DNA from: Paraphaeosphaeria minitans
Lineage: Eukaryota > Ascomycota > Dothideomycetes > Pleosporales > Didymosphaeriaceae
DNA: 64,000 nt
Reading direction: 5' to 3'
Assembly: GCA_015832175.1 (NCBI GenBank)
Contig: WJXW01000010.1
Span: 744,001 to 808,000, forward strand
The notes under the pieces were generated by a model. That model did no database searches, was not told the origin of the DNA, and saw only the letters and a program-made list of their open reading frames with translations. Made by a program: the position numbers and the translations under genes. Shown piece after piece: positions 44,562 to 54,735 of this stretch (within the stretch, counting starts at the first letter, position 1; each line of letters begins with the position of its first letter).

Positions 44562-45050
44562 TGTATCTTGTGGCGTATGTCCGTCAAAGCACTGGTGTTG
44601 ATGCTCGTGGGATAGCGCAAATATACCTATGTGAATCAACGCTTCGCAAGGCGGTATTTATTGCTTGGTTTCGATGTAGTAAGCACCATATCCGAAAACA
44701 GATATATATGAGCCTACGCCGACAATATCTCCCGGAGCTTCATTGATATCGGAACATGGTAAATCGGCGAGGTATCGGAGTCAGAGGTAGTAGTGTTTAG
44801 CAAATGAACTTATCCAACAGCTACCCCAAGACAGACAGCTCGTGCACTCGATGGCGGAGTAGCAGGTTTGTTTACCATTCCAACTAATGCAACTGATAGC
44901 TGAAATGAGGAAGAGTGAACGGCTGTCTCCGCTACGGATAATATTTTGAGGAACCAAAAACACATCCAACCCCATACAAGCCCACTAGTTGCTTCTCACG
45001 GACAACATTCGTTGTATGGAATGACTCTCTGAATAAACCAGCATTGGCAT
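44562..45050. other. intergenic, no gene seen
   Basis: This spacer lies between the EthD pseudogene and the next SDR, both on the minus strand. No gene or repeat was seen. Confidence 0.5.
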
Positions 45051-45849
45051 CTAGCAGAACCAGCCACCATCAATGGGCATAGCAGCTCCTGTAATGAACG
45101 AACTGGCATCTGAGATCAAAAACTCAAGTAGTGGGGGTACTTCCTTCGGGTCTGCCGTCCGTTTCAAAGCAAGAAAATTAGTATCCATTTCAGATCCTCG
45201 AATTTCAAGCGACTTTTGGAACATGGGAGTATCTATCGGCCCGCTAGAGTTGTGTCAGTGTAAATTGACGTGCATAGATTTGGAAGACGCACGGGCAAAA
45301 GCAGTTGACACGAATGTTCCTCGCACCCAATTCCTTCGCCGCGCTCCTAGTCATGCCAACAATAGCGTGTTTGGAAGCAACATACGACATGGATTTCGCA
45401 GCACCTATGAGTCCAAGGATGCTCGACGCGTTTACGATCGAGCCACCCTCTTTCATGACCGGTGCCTGAGCCCGCAAACAGAACATAAGGCCTTTGGCGT
45501 TAATGTTCATAACGAAGTCCCAGTCATCGTCATCCAGCTCGGCCACACCGGCGATGTTGTTCTGCCGTCCGATTACGCCAGCGAGATTTGCGGCGCCGTC
45601 TAGCTTCCCGAACTGAGAGACAGTGGCGGCTATCCAGTCGTCCACGGACTTTCTGTTGCTGACGTCGACCACCCTGGCCATGACTTCTGCACCGGCATAC
45701 TGGAGCTCTACCTCGAGGTCTTTCAAAGGTTTCTCTTGGATATCGGCGAGTGACAGCTTCGCACCTATGCTGGCAAATAGACGTGCAGTTTCAAGACCCA
45801 TGCCGGAGGCTGCGCCTGTGATGACGATGACTTTGCCTTTGATAGACAT
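45051..45849 (-). CDS. short-chain dehydrogenase/reductase (FabG-like)
   Basis: This is an intact 249-residue classical SDR. Minus-strand exons are 45849-45293 and 45243-45051, joined by a 49-nt intron (GTGCGT to CTAG). Motifs are GKVIVITGAASGMGLETARL (cofactor loop), LADIQEKP (the acidic Asp after strand 2 suggests NAD preference), DGAANLAGVIG, GSIVNASSILGLIGA (catalytic Ser), YVASKHAIVGMTR (Tyr/Lys) and NIRVNCFCPGPIDTPMF across the intron. The C-terminus is SFITGAAMPIDGGWFC. There is no peroxisomal signal. The substrate is unknown. It sits between two pseudogenes (EthD and AtuA), and may be a survivor of a former metabolic cluster. Confidence 0.88.
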
Positions 45850-46390
45850 CTTGATAATAAGTGTCAGAGATGCCTGGTTATATAATATGGAAGTAACGCG
45901 TCGTATTTTAATAGACTGTACGATGCAGTTGTGCCTACATATAAGCTATTGCAACTCATGTGAGCTCCCTGCTGACATTCCTAGAGTTCCCACAAACCCG
46001 CGATGGACTAACGACGCAGTCTCCGAGCATCCGAGCCATTCTTGTTGTGCGGAAACACGAGTGAGGATGAACTTTCCCGGGAGGTTCGCGTACCGTACCC
46101 CGCATCAGAGGCTTGGCAGTGAAATGCACCTCTCGCGACGCGACGCGACGGAAGACCAACACCCAAAACACTGCCGACAACGTGTCTCCGAGAATGATGC
46201 GCTTCCGTCACAACGCAATGAAAAGCTCCTCCCCCGAGAGGAACTGCTGCCTCAGTCTGAAGTTGCATCCTCCGGAATCGCTTCCCGCCAAATTTCGTCG
46301 CACGCATACCTTATGCCGTCACTCTCGAACCCGGTATCCAGCATCACAAAGAGCCACGCAAAGGGCATTACCAAAGGAACACCCAGAAGT
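45850..46390. other. intergenic between SDR and AtuA pseudogene
   Basis: The two flanking genes diverge here. An open plus-strand frame crosses the region and runs into the AtuA remnant but has no coding character before about 46391. A GCGACGCGACGCGACGG run lies near 46135. Confidence 0.45.
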
Positions 46391-47392
46391 GCCAGCGAAA
46401 AGCGTCCCGTGCGTATCGCAGGTGCTTCAGGTGGGTTCTTCAGCTCCCTCGCGAAATTCGACGTAGACGCCATCGTCAGCGGTTGGCTCTCGGAATGCAC
46501 AATGACTTTGCACGGCACATAGAAGGTAGATAAAGAGAAGCTGTGCCTCGAGGGAAATCTGCTGGAAGAACCAGCTGGCCTTTATGATCCTCCCTTTCTT
46601 CAGAGTATAGCACTAGCATTGCCCGATATCGCAAGGAAGGGTATCAAGGTTACATTCAATACTGGGGCATATAATACTCAGCTTTTGAACAAGGTTGTTT
46701 CCGATGAAGTAGCGAGGCACAACTGCGTATATAGAAGGTGACGAAGTCACAGACACTGTGAACCGGAAAGTAAATGCTAGTCATCTGGCATACCGTAGCT
46801 AATATGCGTAATTCATCATGGAAGGCAACAACTTTGTCAGCCTCATGACTGGCGAGAGCCTGGAGGACTGGGAATACATACCTTTGTTTGCGCAATGCTA
46901 TCTGGGCGGTGCACGTATTGCGCAAGCGTTGAACAATAGCGCCGACATTGTTGCCTGTGGCCGCTCCATTGGTTGGAGGTATGCCACGTAAGACGTATCC
47001 GAAGCCGACTTATTTATTGACGACTATAGCTGGGATGTGGTCGCATGGGTGGGATCGGGAGAAGGACTTTGACCAGATTGTTGGGAGCCCCATACGTGGT
47101 TACCTCATAAAATGTGCCGTCTACGTATGCGGCAGCTATTTCTTTGACTTTAAGCGGCAGATGGAAGGCTGTTATGATCTTTGTTTCTCTATCGCGTCGC
47201 TTTGTGCTGACGGCAGCTACATCATCGAGAAGGAGCTGAACACCAGTGGTAACCTCCGAGATATAAGGACCACTGTACTTCGGCTCCGACGTAACTGCCA
47301 GTCTTGAAGGCGTCACCATGATGGCGGAAGAGAAAGACCTCGTTCGCGTAACTGGCGTCAAGGGCCTGCCTCCACCCATCACTACGAAATGC
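46391..47392 (+). pseudogene. AtuA-like (DUF1446) acyclic terpene utilisation protein, decayed
   Basis: Blocks of the DUF1446/AtuA family appear in the right order but in shifting frames. Frame 1 carries SEKRPVRIAGASGGFF, FDVDAIVSGWLSECTMTLHG, a TAG at 46520-46522, and IARKGIKVTFNTGAYNTQLL. After a one-base shift near 46715 come YIEGDEVTDTV, a possible intron, VSLMTGESLEDW and AQCYLGGARIAQALNNSADI. After another break near 46990-47030 come MWSHGWDREKDFDQIVGSPI and IIEKELNTSG. A short deletion and a TAA at 47264-47266 precede GPLYFGSDVTASLEGVTMMA and RVTGVKGLPPPITTK. No ATG is found at the expected start, and the second half of the family is absent. AtuA is essential for acyclic terpene (citronellol/geraniol) catabolism in Pseudomonas, but its enzymatic role is not settled. 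Confidence 0.8.
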
Positions 47393-47672
47393 TCAAGTCC
47401 TCAGAAATCTCTCCCACGTGTCTGGAGAATGACCTTGACCACTCAATAGAGAGCCAGACGCGCACGTATGCATATCAAAATACCATCACAACACTTGTGT
47501 ATGAAGCAAGCACTACAATTTGTAGATCTATTAGAGCCCCACCGTCGGAGTCCTTCCACAAGCCAAAATGCAAATCCCTCCGATGCTTCTCTCAAGATAG
47601 CAACCTCAAATCGCGCCTTGAAAGATTTGTACGCAGACCTGCCAGAGCAGCTGCAATGGACAGGAATCAAGT

Positions 47673-48107
47673 GTGGTTGGCCACTTCATCTGGGGTCCCA
47701 CCAAAAATTCGACTGTGAACACCTTACCTCCGCTGACGCAGGTAAGAGGTCGTACACTTCCATCGCACATGGCGCCGGAACTGTCAAAAGAACCTGCAGC
47801 TGTCCCGCAAAATATGTCTACCTGCACTATGCGCGAATCCACATCCGCCTTAGCTTTCCCTGCCCCTCCAATTATTTTCACCTGGGGCTCCGGTGCACCA
47901 CTCAATGTTCATCATAAAAACTTTGATATCAGGGCGGGTTTGCCGAGTCTACCGAGCAGATGGTTTGAGGTAGGTTGGGAAGAGGACAATGGGTTTCTGA
48001 GTTTGGTGGTATTGAAAGATATGAAGGAGATGAGTAATGGCGTGGGGATTGGGCTGGATGCTGAATTAAAGCTGGGAGACGAAGGGAAAATTCGAGAGCA
48101 AAAATGA
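47673..48107 (+). CDS. uncertain ORF of 144 codons
   Basis: This is an open frame just after the AtuA remnant. It encodes a protein-like C-terminal half (NFDIRAGLPSLPSRWFEVGW, then NGFLSLVVLKDMKEMSNGVG) and ends in a charged tail. The antisense strand is also open for part of it. No family is recognised, and it is not the usual AtuA C-terminus. It may be another decayed gene's last exon. The space between 47393 and 47672 shows nothing recognisable. Confidence 0.2.
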   Translation: MVGHFIWGPTKNSTVNTLPPLTQVRGRTLPSHMAPELSKEPAAVPQNMSTCTMRESTSALAFPAPPIIFTWGSGAPLNVHHKNFDIRAGLPSLPSRWFEVGWEEDNGFLSLVVLKDMKEMSNGVGIGLDAELKLGDEGKIREQK

Positions 48108-49833
48108 CTTCGTGAAGTTGTATAATTTAGCGAGTGTGTCGGAAAAGCATCTTCCTGATGAGAACAGATAGCCTGTATACCCTTGGAGCGAAACGTCTTG
48201 GGACACTATGTCAAATAGCCCATCACTCAACCCTTCCTATCCTACCTACTCATCGCGCATCGACATCACATGTTCCCGCCCATGTATCCTGCAAGTCTCT
48301 CCCTCTCGTCTCTCCCATCATCTAAAAGGCCCACATACACCACCGACTCCATGGCATATAGACTCCCTGTCGGGCTCATCTGGCTTATCATACTCCCGGT
48401 CCTTGACGGGTACTCCGTTCCCTTTATCTCGAAGTATGCAGGTGGTCTTCGAATTTCTCGCTGCACGATTTTACCCGCTTGGAAAGTAGGACTGTTCCGG
48501 ATGCTCTTCTTCGGGGCGACGATCGCGGCGGGCAGAATGCTGTGGACTGAGTTCAGACCGCTATTGCCCAGCTTGTGGGAAAAGTTATCCTCGGAGAAGT
48601 ATAGTGTAGTGATGAGGACATATGGCGAGGTTGGCGGGCGCGGTGGTGGATGACATGGCTGCGAACGCGGGTGCGGGGATCCAGAAGACTGTATCTGGTC
48701 AGCGGGTCCAAGCGTATCGCTTGACATGAATGAAAACCAATAAATCATACGGATTTATCGTACCTCAAGCGTGGAGAGATGGGGCGTGAACAGTGCTGTG
48801 GTGGCAGCAGGGACGGTGGGGTGACGAGAGAAAACCCTGCTGAGATGGCCAGTTGGCGAGTTTACATGTTTATTAAATCTATTACTAAGGATTCTAGATG
48901 ATCCTTCTAGTATAATACTGTTACTACCCGTCAAATACGGGTAATAGGAGATGATCCTTGCGAAAGACTATGAAAACGTGCGCTTTATGTCATCAGTGAC
49001 GAGCTTCGGTCCTTGAGGGGAAGATCAATTCTGAGAAGATATACGAGGCTCACAAAATGTGCACCAGAAAGAAGCTTACATATTTAGAGTTGATTAATGG
49101 CAAACTAACCTCCACAGTGATCCATCTGTTGATCATATCCGGGTATCTGATATAGACACAATTGAGGCTACATTCGCTTCTCTTCTCTTACTCGTCGTCT
49201 AAATTTATATATAGCAGTATGTACATTGCATGCCATGATAGGGTACAGATGACACAAAGCCTAAGAGTAAGAACGAGTGGCAGGGTGAACACTCTCCAAC
49301 GGTAGGCTCCCACTTCTGTGGCTTCTTATCGATGTGCTAGTTCGCGTGTTTATTGCCCATGCTGTCTTAATTTTGGGCGGTAGCATTGTTACATCATGGA
49401 ATAGCAGCGTCACAATCTACCAACGCTTGTGACTGAATTCTCCCGAAAATCTGTCTAAGCCTTTGATTTCTAGTGATGACCACTCTTATTTTATTTCTTT
49501 GAACATTCTGAACCTTACTGAACTCCTCAAGTGGCAAGGGCTACTCGGAGGCTACCAGTTCCACCCTCTATGGCACTTTCTTCAAAACAGCATCTCGCCC
49601 TTTGTCAGTGCGCTCTTTGTAACGAAACGAGCACAGATCATTACTTTGTTAAATGTGGCGTTCAAATCGACGGAAGAGATCTTTGTTTCAAGGTTGCAGG
49701 TTGGTCATATATTAGACTAACCTTGCTATGTTTCGTCTTTGTTTCTGAACGAAAGAAAACGTGCAACGAGCCAACTGAAACCCCATTCTCGAGAGGTGTC
49801 TATTCCAGAATACTCCACTTCAATATACTAGAA
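48108..49833. other. gene-poor AT-rich region
   Basis: An open frame at 48270-48653 (127 codons) includes hydrophobic stretches such as LPVGLIWLIILPVLDG, but it is not recognised and is also open antisense. From about 48850 to 49480 the sequence is AT-rich, with an imperfect hairpin TACCCGTCAAATACGGGTA near 48930-48950 and repeated GATCCTT words. It could be a decayed mobile-element edge; no transposase was seen. Confidence 0.4.
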
Positions 49834-51471
49834 ATGAGTCAACGCGAAACACGATATCAAAAGATACTGAGGGAACAGAGGGAGGCTGCTGCTGCTCTTC
49901 ACCAAGCTCCGCCTCAGCCCGCACCTCAACCCGCACCTCAGCATGCACCTCAGGAGGTTGACAGTGACATTGAGCTCAGTGAGCTTGACGACGACGACCT
50001 GAACGAAATGGGTACTCATCAGCCGCCGAATAATCCTACAATCACTCCCAAGCCGTCCAATAATGATCTCACGTTGAGTCCTCATGGGCCCGCATCCGTA
50101 TTTAATGGAAGCAATAAACGAAAGCGCAACAAAGATGAGCAAAATCGTATTGATGGAGGAAACCCAGAGCCAGTGCAGCAATCCACGGAAGTGGTTGATC
50201 TTGGGAACAGTTCACAGGAATCTGCGACTGATGAACAGCCGAGCCCAAAGCTTAGGAGGATATTTCAAGACGGGAGGGAGTACATTGAGATTTCTTTGCC
50301 ATCGAATGGGACAACAGGGCCTTACAACCTTCAGCAGCTTCTTAGCTCACAATACTCGCCGATACAGCGCGTGATTATGAATCACCTTGGACCTTTGGAA
50401 ATCATTGCACTAGGTCTGACGTCTTCGGCATTCCAAGACATGAGAGAGCGTCTACGTAACAATGACTACAACATTAACCTGAAGTTAAACCTCTTCTTCA
50501 GCGATCCGGAAGAATTTCGCAAGCTTCTATCCCGTTGGCAAGGTATTATTACCGGTGACTTCGTATATAATTTCCTGGACCGACGTCTCTACACTGATCT
50601 GGATCTGAGCATAGACTTAAATTTCATCATGCGAAGCGACGGGGATCTTGATATGGACAGATATCTGACAGACGAAGGATACGAACCTGCGGACACGGAT
50701 ACGGAAAACGATAGCTGGAACTATCACAAAATACTCCCAAGTGGCCGCACGTTGTATATCTATTACGATACACACCGCTTTTCGCCACTTTATAAAGTCC
50801 TCCGAGATGCAGACACAACTGCTGAATGCCGCTTCATCACGCACGAAAAGGCTTACACACTGTTTCCTCACTTCACGATTAAGAAAAAGGAAGTGTACAC
50901 GTTAAAGGCTGAATTGCGCCTTGATCATCATACCTTTGAAGAGTATGCAGCGCGTGGGTTTGAGAAGGTATATACCACTAGCCTGAGCGAAACGACAGAG
51001 GCGGAAATGGCCTTACCTCGTCGTGTTACGGACAAACAAACTTGGATTCTACCATTGGCTATGGGCGGCTTGGAAGACCTTCCAACAAATCCCCACATTG
51101 AGGAGGCGACCTTTAGACTAGGACCAGTTCCTGCCGGTGCCTCAACACTCACCTATCAGATGCGGGTCACATGCTTGACTAATGGCGTCTTGAGGCATCC
51201 ATTCGTAGTTATGGATTCGGATGGAGGGGCCTTTGCTATTAGGCGGTTCAATAAAAAAGTTGACACGGAACCTATGGGGCGTTATTGTCAAACCATAGCA
51301 GGGATGAGACCGAAACTCCGCGACTATACCAAGACAGCGTTACGGATGCTTCCAAGCGTGCAGAGACCGGAGAGGTATCGTCAGTTGACAGATATAGACA
51401 ATGTGTCTAATCGAGAAAGATCTGCGGGCTTTTTCGGCTACCTGGATAGAGTCCCTGAACCTGCTGCCTGA
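49834..51471 (+). CDS. orphan 545-residue protein, possible F-box-like motif
   Basis: This is a single long exon. The Met at 49834 (MSQRETRYQKILREQREAAA) is chosen because the sequence from there is hydrophilic and protein-like; the frame is open back to 49531. Residues about 30-45 hold PQPAPQPAPQHAPQ repeats, followed by an acidic run (ELSELDDDDLNE) and a nuclear-localisation-like NKRKRNKDEQ. Near residue 175 QRVIMNHLGPLEIIALGLTS resembles the start of an F-box, but this is weak. The following 300 residues look like a globular alpha/beta domain with few low-complexity parts. The codon composition is more AT-rich than in the neighbouring core genes. I recognise no family. It looks like a lineage-specific protein of the kind found in expanded families of Dothideomycetes. 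Confidence 0.65.
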   Translation: MSQRETRYQKILREQREAAAALHQAPPQPAPQPAPQHAPQEVDSDIELSELDDDDLNEMGTHQPPNNPTITPKPSNNDLTLSPHGPASVFNGSNKRKRNKDEQNRIDGGNPEPVQQSTEVVDLGNSSQESATDEQPSPKLRRIFQDGREYIEISLPSNGTTGPYNLQQLLSSQYSPIQRVIMNHLGPLEIIALGLTSSAFQDMRERLRNNDYNINLKLNLFFSDPEEFRKLLSRWQGIITGDFVYNFLDRRLYTDLDLSIDLNFIMRSDGDLDMDRYLTDEGYEPADTDTENDSWNYHKILPSGRTLYIYYDTHRFSPLYKVLRDADTTAECRFITHEKAYTLFPHFTIKKKEVYTLKAELRLDHHTFEEYAARGFEKVYTTSLSETTEAEMALPRRVTDKQTWILPLAMGGLEDLPTNPHIEEATFRLGPVPAGASTLTYQMRVTCLTNGVLRHPFVVMDSDGGAFAIRRFNKKVDTEPMGRYCQTIAGMRPKLRDYTKTALRMLPSVQRPERYRQLTDIDNVSNRERSAGFFGYLDRVPEPAA

Positions 51472-52369
51472 CCCACATATGACGATGAGGTACGCGAAGC
51501 ACTGGATGAGGCGTGGTAGGACATGCAAGTTGCTTTTGCCCTGCGAAAGGAAGAGGCGATCGCAAAATATGGAATTGAGCACTTTCCATGATTATAGAGT
51601 GAGCGTGAAAAACGCTCTGTGTGGTTACGCCCGGTTTCTCCGATCGTCTTCGCAGCTCCTGATTTTTCGAGAACGCTTACCTACCAATCGAGTGCATGAC
51701 TGCGTCAAGACTCATGCAAAGAAGCAATGAACAGGACAGAAAGGGCTACACGGGTAAAAGTTACGCCATGTTTGATTCTCGACAATCTGTTTTTAGTTTT
51801 CCAGTACAGTCTATAGAGTTCTCAACGATCTATTCAATTCTACGTGCAAAAACTCCTGACTCCGCTTCAAACATTAATGCCTTGTAGAACATGGATTGCG
51901 GATTAAGTTTGGAAGCACACTTACATTTATGGGGCTCGTCATTCCCTTACCTAGGTAGCTATCGACCTTCATTATCCCTGTCTCAGAGCGACCCAACCTT
52001 GGCGGCAGGCGAGGCTCTCCCGCATCCTACCTTGGCATTGCTTTTCGGACTCTGACTGATTGCCTAAAGTCTGATAAACATCTCTATTGACGTGTAGGAA
52101 GCGACCAACAACATGCATGTTGTTGATGGTGCGGTAGGCGATGCTATCGATAGCACCAACTACGTCATCATGCCGAAACTGACGGAGGCGTCCTGTGCGG
52201 TTCTGCAGCCGCAACTCGCCGGACAGGAATGACGAAAAGCCCGTGATAAGAACAAACACATAGTCTAGTCTACTAGAATGCGCCTAGAAAAAGGTCGGGT
52301 GCCTCTTAAATCCTACATCGAACAACTCTTCCTTTGCATCGTCCCTTCGGACCCCGCACTATAGCAATA
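51472..52369. other. intergenic, no supportable gene
   Basis: This is the upstream region of malic enzyme. A short plus-strand frame around 52113-52232 (MHVVDGAVGDAIDSTNYVIM) looks mildly protein-like but is preceded by stops and is too short to call. Confidence 0.4.
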
Positions 52370-54446
52370 ATGTCTCCCGCACAGAAAGACCAGAAGAATC
52401 CTAAGTTCAGACGTCTATCTTTGTCAACTTCGGGACCACAGGAAACAGTTTTGACAGTAGGATATGTTGTGCGACATGTCACAAACACCGCGCTCATTCT
52501 TTTCACAGGGCAATGCTTTGCTGCGCACACCTTACTTCAACAAGGGCTCCGCTTTCACGGATAAAGAGCGAGATACCTTCCAACTCCATGGCCTGTTACC
52601 TTCAAATGTACAGACACTCGATGAGCAGGTAGGAGATGAACCATTAATGCATTTGTATCTTACAAGAGCCAATAATGAGCAGGTCCGAAGAGCGTACGCC
52701 CAGTTCCAGTCGCGACCCGATGACCTAGCCAAAAACACCTTCATGACGAGTATGAAGGAGCAGAACGAAGTGCTTTACTATCGGGTACAGTTTCATTCCT
52801 TCTTGCGCACATGGAGCTACCTAACGTACTTATTAGTTGGTCCTGGACCATATGAAGGAAATGTTCTCCATCATCTACACCCCAACTGAATGCGATGCTA
52901 TTGCAAAATACTCTGGGTTGTTCCGAAAGCCTGAAGGGTGCTACCTCGATATTGAGCACATGGATCGGATAGAAGGCGATGTTGACCAGTTTGGGGGCAA
53001 GGATGACGTTGATGTGATTGTGGTAAGCGATGGAGAGCAGATTCTCGGCATTGGCGACCAGGGCGTCGGTGCTATTCTCATCAGCGTGGCCAAGCTTGTC
53101 ATATACACGTTGTGTGCAGGAATCCATCCGGATCGTACGCTTCCAGTTGTCCTAGACTGCGGCACAGACGTAAGTGGATCTGTTGCGAGTTAACAGTATG
53201 CTAATTTGGCGAAGAACGAAGACCTTCTTAACGATGAGTTGTATCTAGGTTTGCGACAAAAGCGGGCCCGTGGTGAGAAATACGACGAGTTTGTGGATAG
53301 ATTCGTGCAAGCCTGCAGGAAGCGATATCCGAAGGCTTACATCCACTTTGAAGATTTCGGACTCAACAACGCTAGGCGCATCCTAGATAAATACACTCCG
53401 AAAATAGCTTGCTTCAACGATGATGTGCAAGGCACTGGTGCCGTTACGCTGGCGGCGATCATGGCGGCTTTCAAAGAAGCGAAGATTGAATGGGCCGATG
53501 CTAGATTCGTCATGTTCGGCTCAGGAACGGCGGGTACGGGTATCGCGGATCAGATATCTGACGCAATTGCGCAAGAGACCGGCAAGTCGAAGGAAGAAGC
53601 AAGCCAACAGATATGGTGCGTCGACAAGCCAGGGCTGTTGCTGAAATCCAAGAAGGATGAGCTTACCCCAGCCCAAATTCCATACGCACGGGAAGATGGC
53701 GATTGGGGTCAGAAGAATCACGGCGATCTGCTCTCCGTCATCAAGGAAGTCAAGCCGCATGTCTTGATCGGCACGTCGACGAAACCTGGAGCTTTCACGC
53801 GAAAGACCGTGCAGGAAATGGCAAAGCACGTAGAACGACCCATTATCTTTCCTTTGTCAAATCCTACGCGCCTACACGAGGCGAAGCCACAGGACCTGTA
53901 TGACTGGACTGATGGGAAGGTGCTTGTGGCAACGGGATCGCCTTTCCCTCCTGTTAAGCATAACGGCAAAGAATACGACATATGTGAGTGGTTCACCGTT
54001 TTCATAGAATTTGCTAACTAGTCTCAGCCGAGTGCAACAACTCCACAACGTTCCCTGGTATCGGTCTTGGTGCGGTGTTGAGTCGCACCAAGCTACTTCC
54101 TCCTTCGTTGATAGTAGCTGCGGTTAGAGCTTTGGCTGATAAAGCGCCCATCTCCAACGGCACCGGGTCCGGCCTCCTTCCTGATGTGACCGACGTGCGG
54201 GACATCAGCGTTCAGATTGCAAAGAATGTGATCCAACAAGCCGTCAAGGAGGATTTGGCCCAGGAGAAGAATATCCCTAGCGACGGTGGGGAACTTGAAG
54301 AGTGGATCCGCGAGCAAATGTGGGAGGCTAATTATAGGCCACTGAAGCTGGTCGAAGACCACGAAGCCGATGCGTTCGCACGAGGGGAAGCCGGGGCTGC
54401 GAGTCACCGGAGAACAGGAAGCGTCAACTGGACAGCAAGGTTATAA
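52370..54446 (+). CDS. MAE1: malic enzyme, NAD(P)-dependent
   Basis: The enzyme decarboxylates malate oxidatively to pyruvate. Exons are 52370-52456, 52509-52784, 52837-53169, 53215-53983 and 54028-54446 (627 residues). All four introns are short GT-AG, 44-52 nt; the first donor is GTAGGA and the last acceptor CTCAG. Motifs are ALLRTPYFNKGSAFTDKERD, the active-site block MFSIIYTPTECDAIAKYSGL, GDQGVGAILISVAKLVIYT, FEDFGLNNARRILDKY, CFNDDVQGTGAVTLAAIMAA (metal and malate site), FGSGTAGTGIADQI (nucleotide binding) and IIFPLSNPTRLHEAKPQDLY. The N-terminus (MSPAQKDQKNPKFRRLSLST) is short and basic; mitochondrial import is possible but not clear. Cofactor preference cannot be judged reliably by eye. 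Confidence 0.95.
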
Positions 54447-54735
54447 TCTTTAAAGCAAACCTATGCTCTTAGTTATGCTGTAGTCTTTCCTTCTGTTGTT
54501 CATGTTCAAACTTTGGTATAATTTTGTGCCCCTTAGAACATCAATCTCCAACTTTGGTCAACCACCACGGCGTCCCAACCATTTTCAGCCAACACTACAC
54601 AACTTGGTACGCATCCACAACAACCAGCCCACACAGAAAAATTTGAACTTTTAGTAGAGCATAAAAAAGGTTGTGCGCACCGCACTCACTGTCTTCCACA
54701 CGCACCAACTCGCGAACACATAGCCTAATCAAAAA

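Noticed and set aside
46252..46518. Minus-strand ORF with a hydrophobic segment
   Set aside because: It is antisense to the AtuA relic, whose family blocks on the plus strand explain the open frame better.
46745..46835. Two in-frame TAA codons in the AtuA relic counted as lesions
   Set aside because: They may lie in an intron (GTAAAT, branch GCTAAT, acceptor GAAG), so I did not use them as evidence for pseudogenisation.
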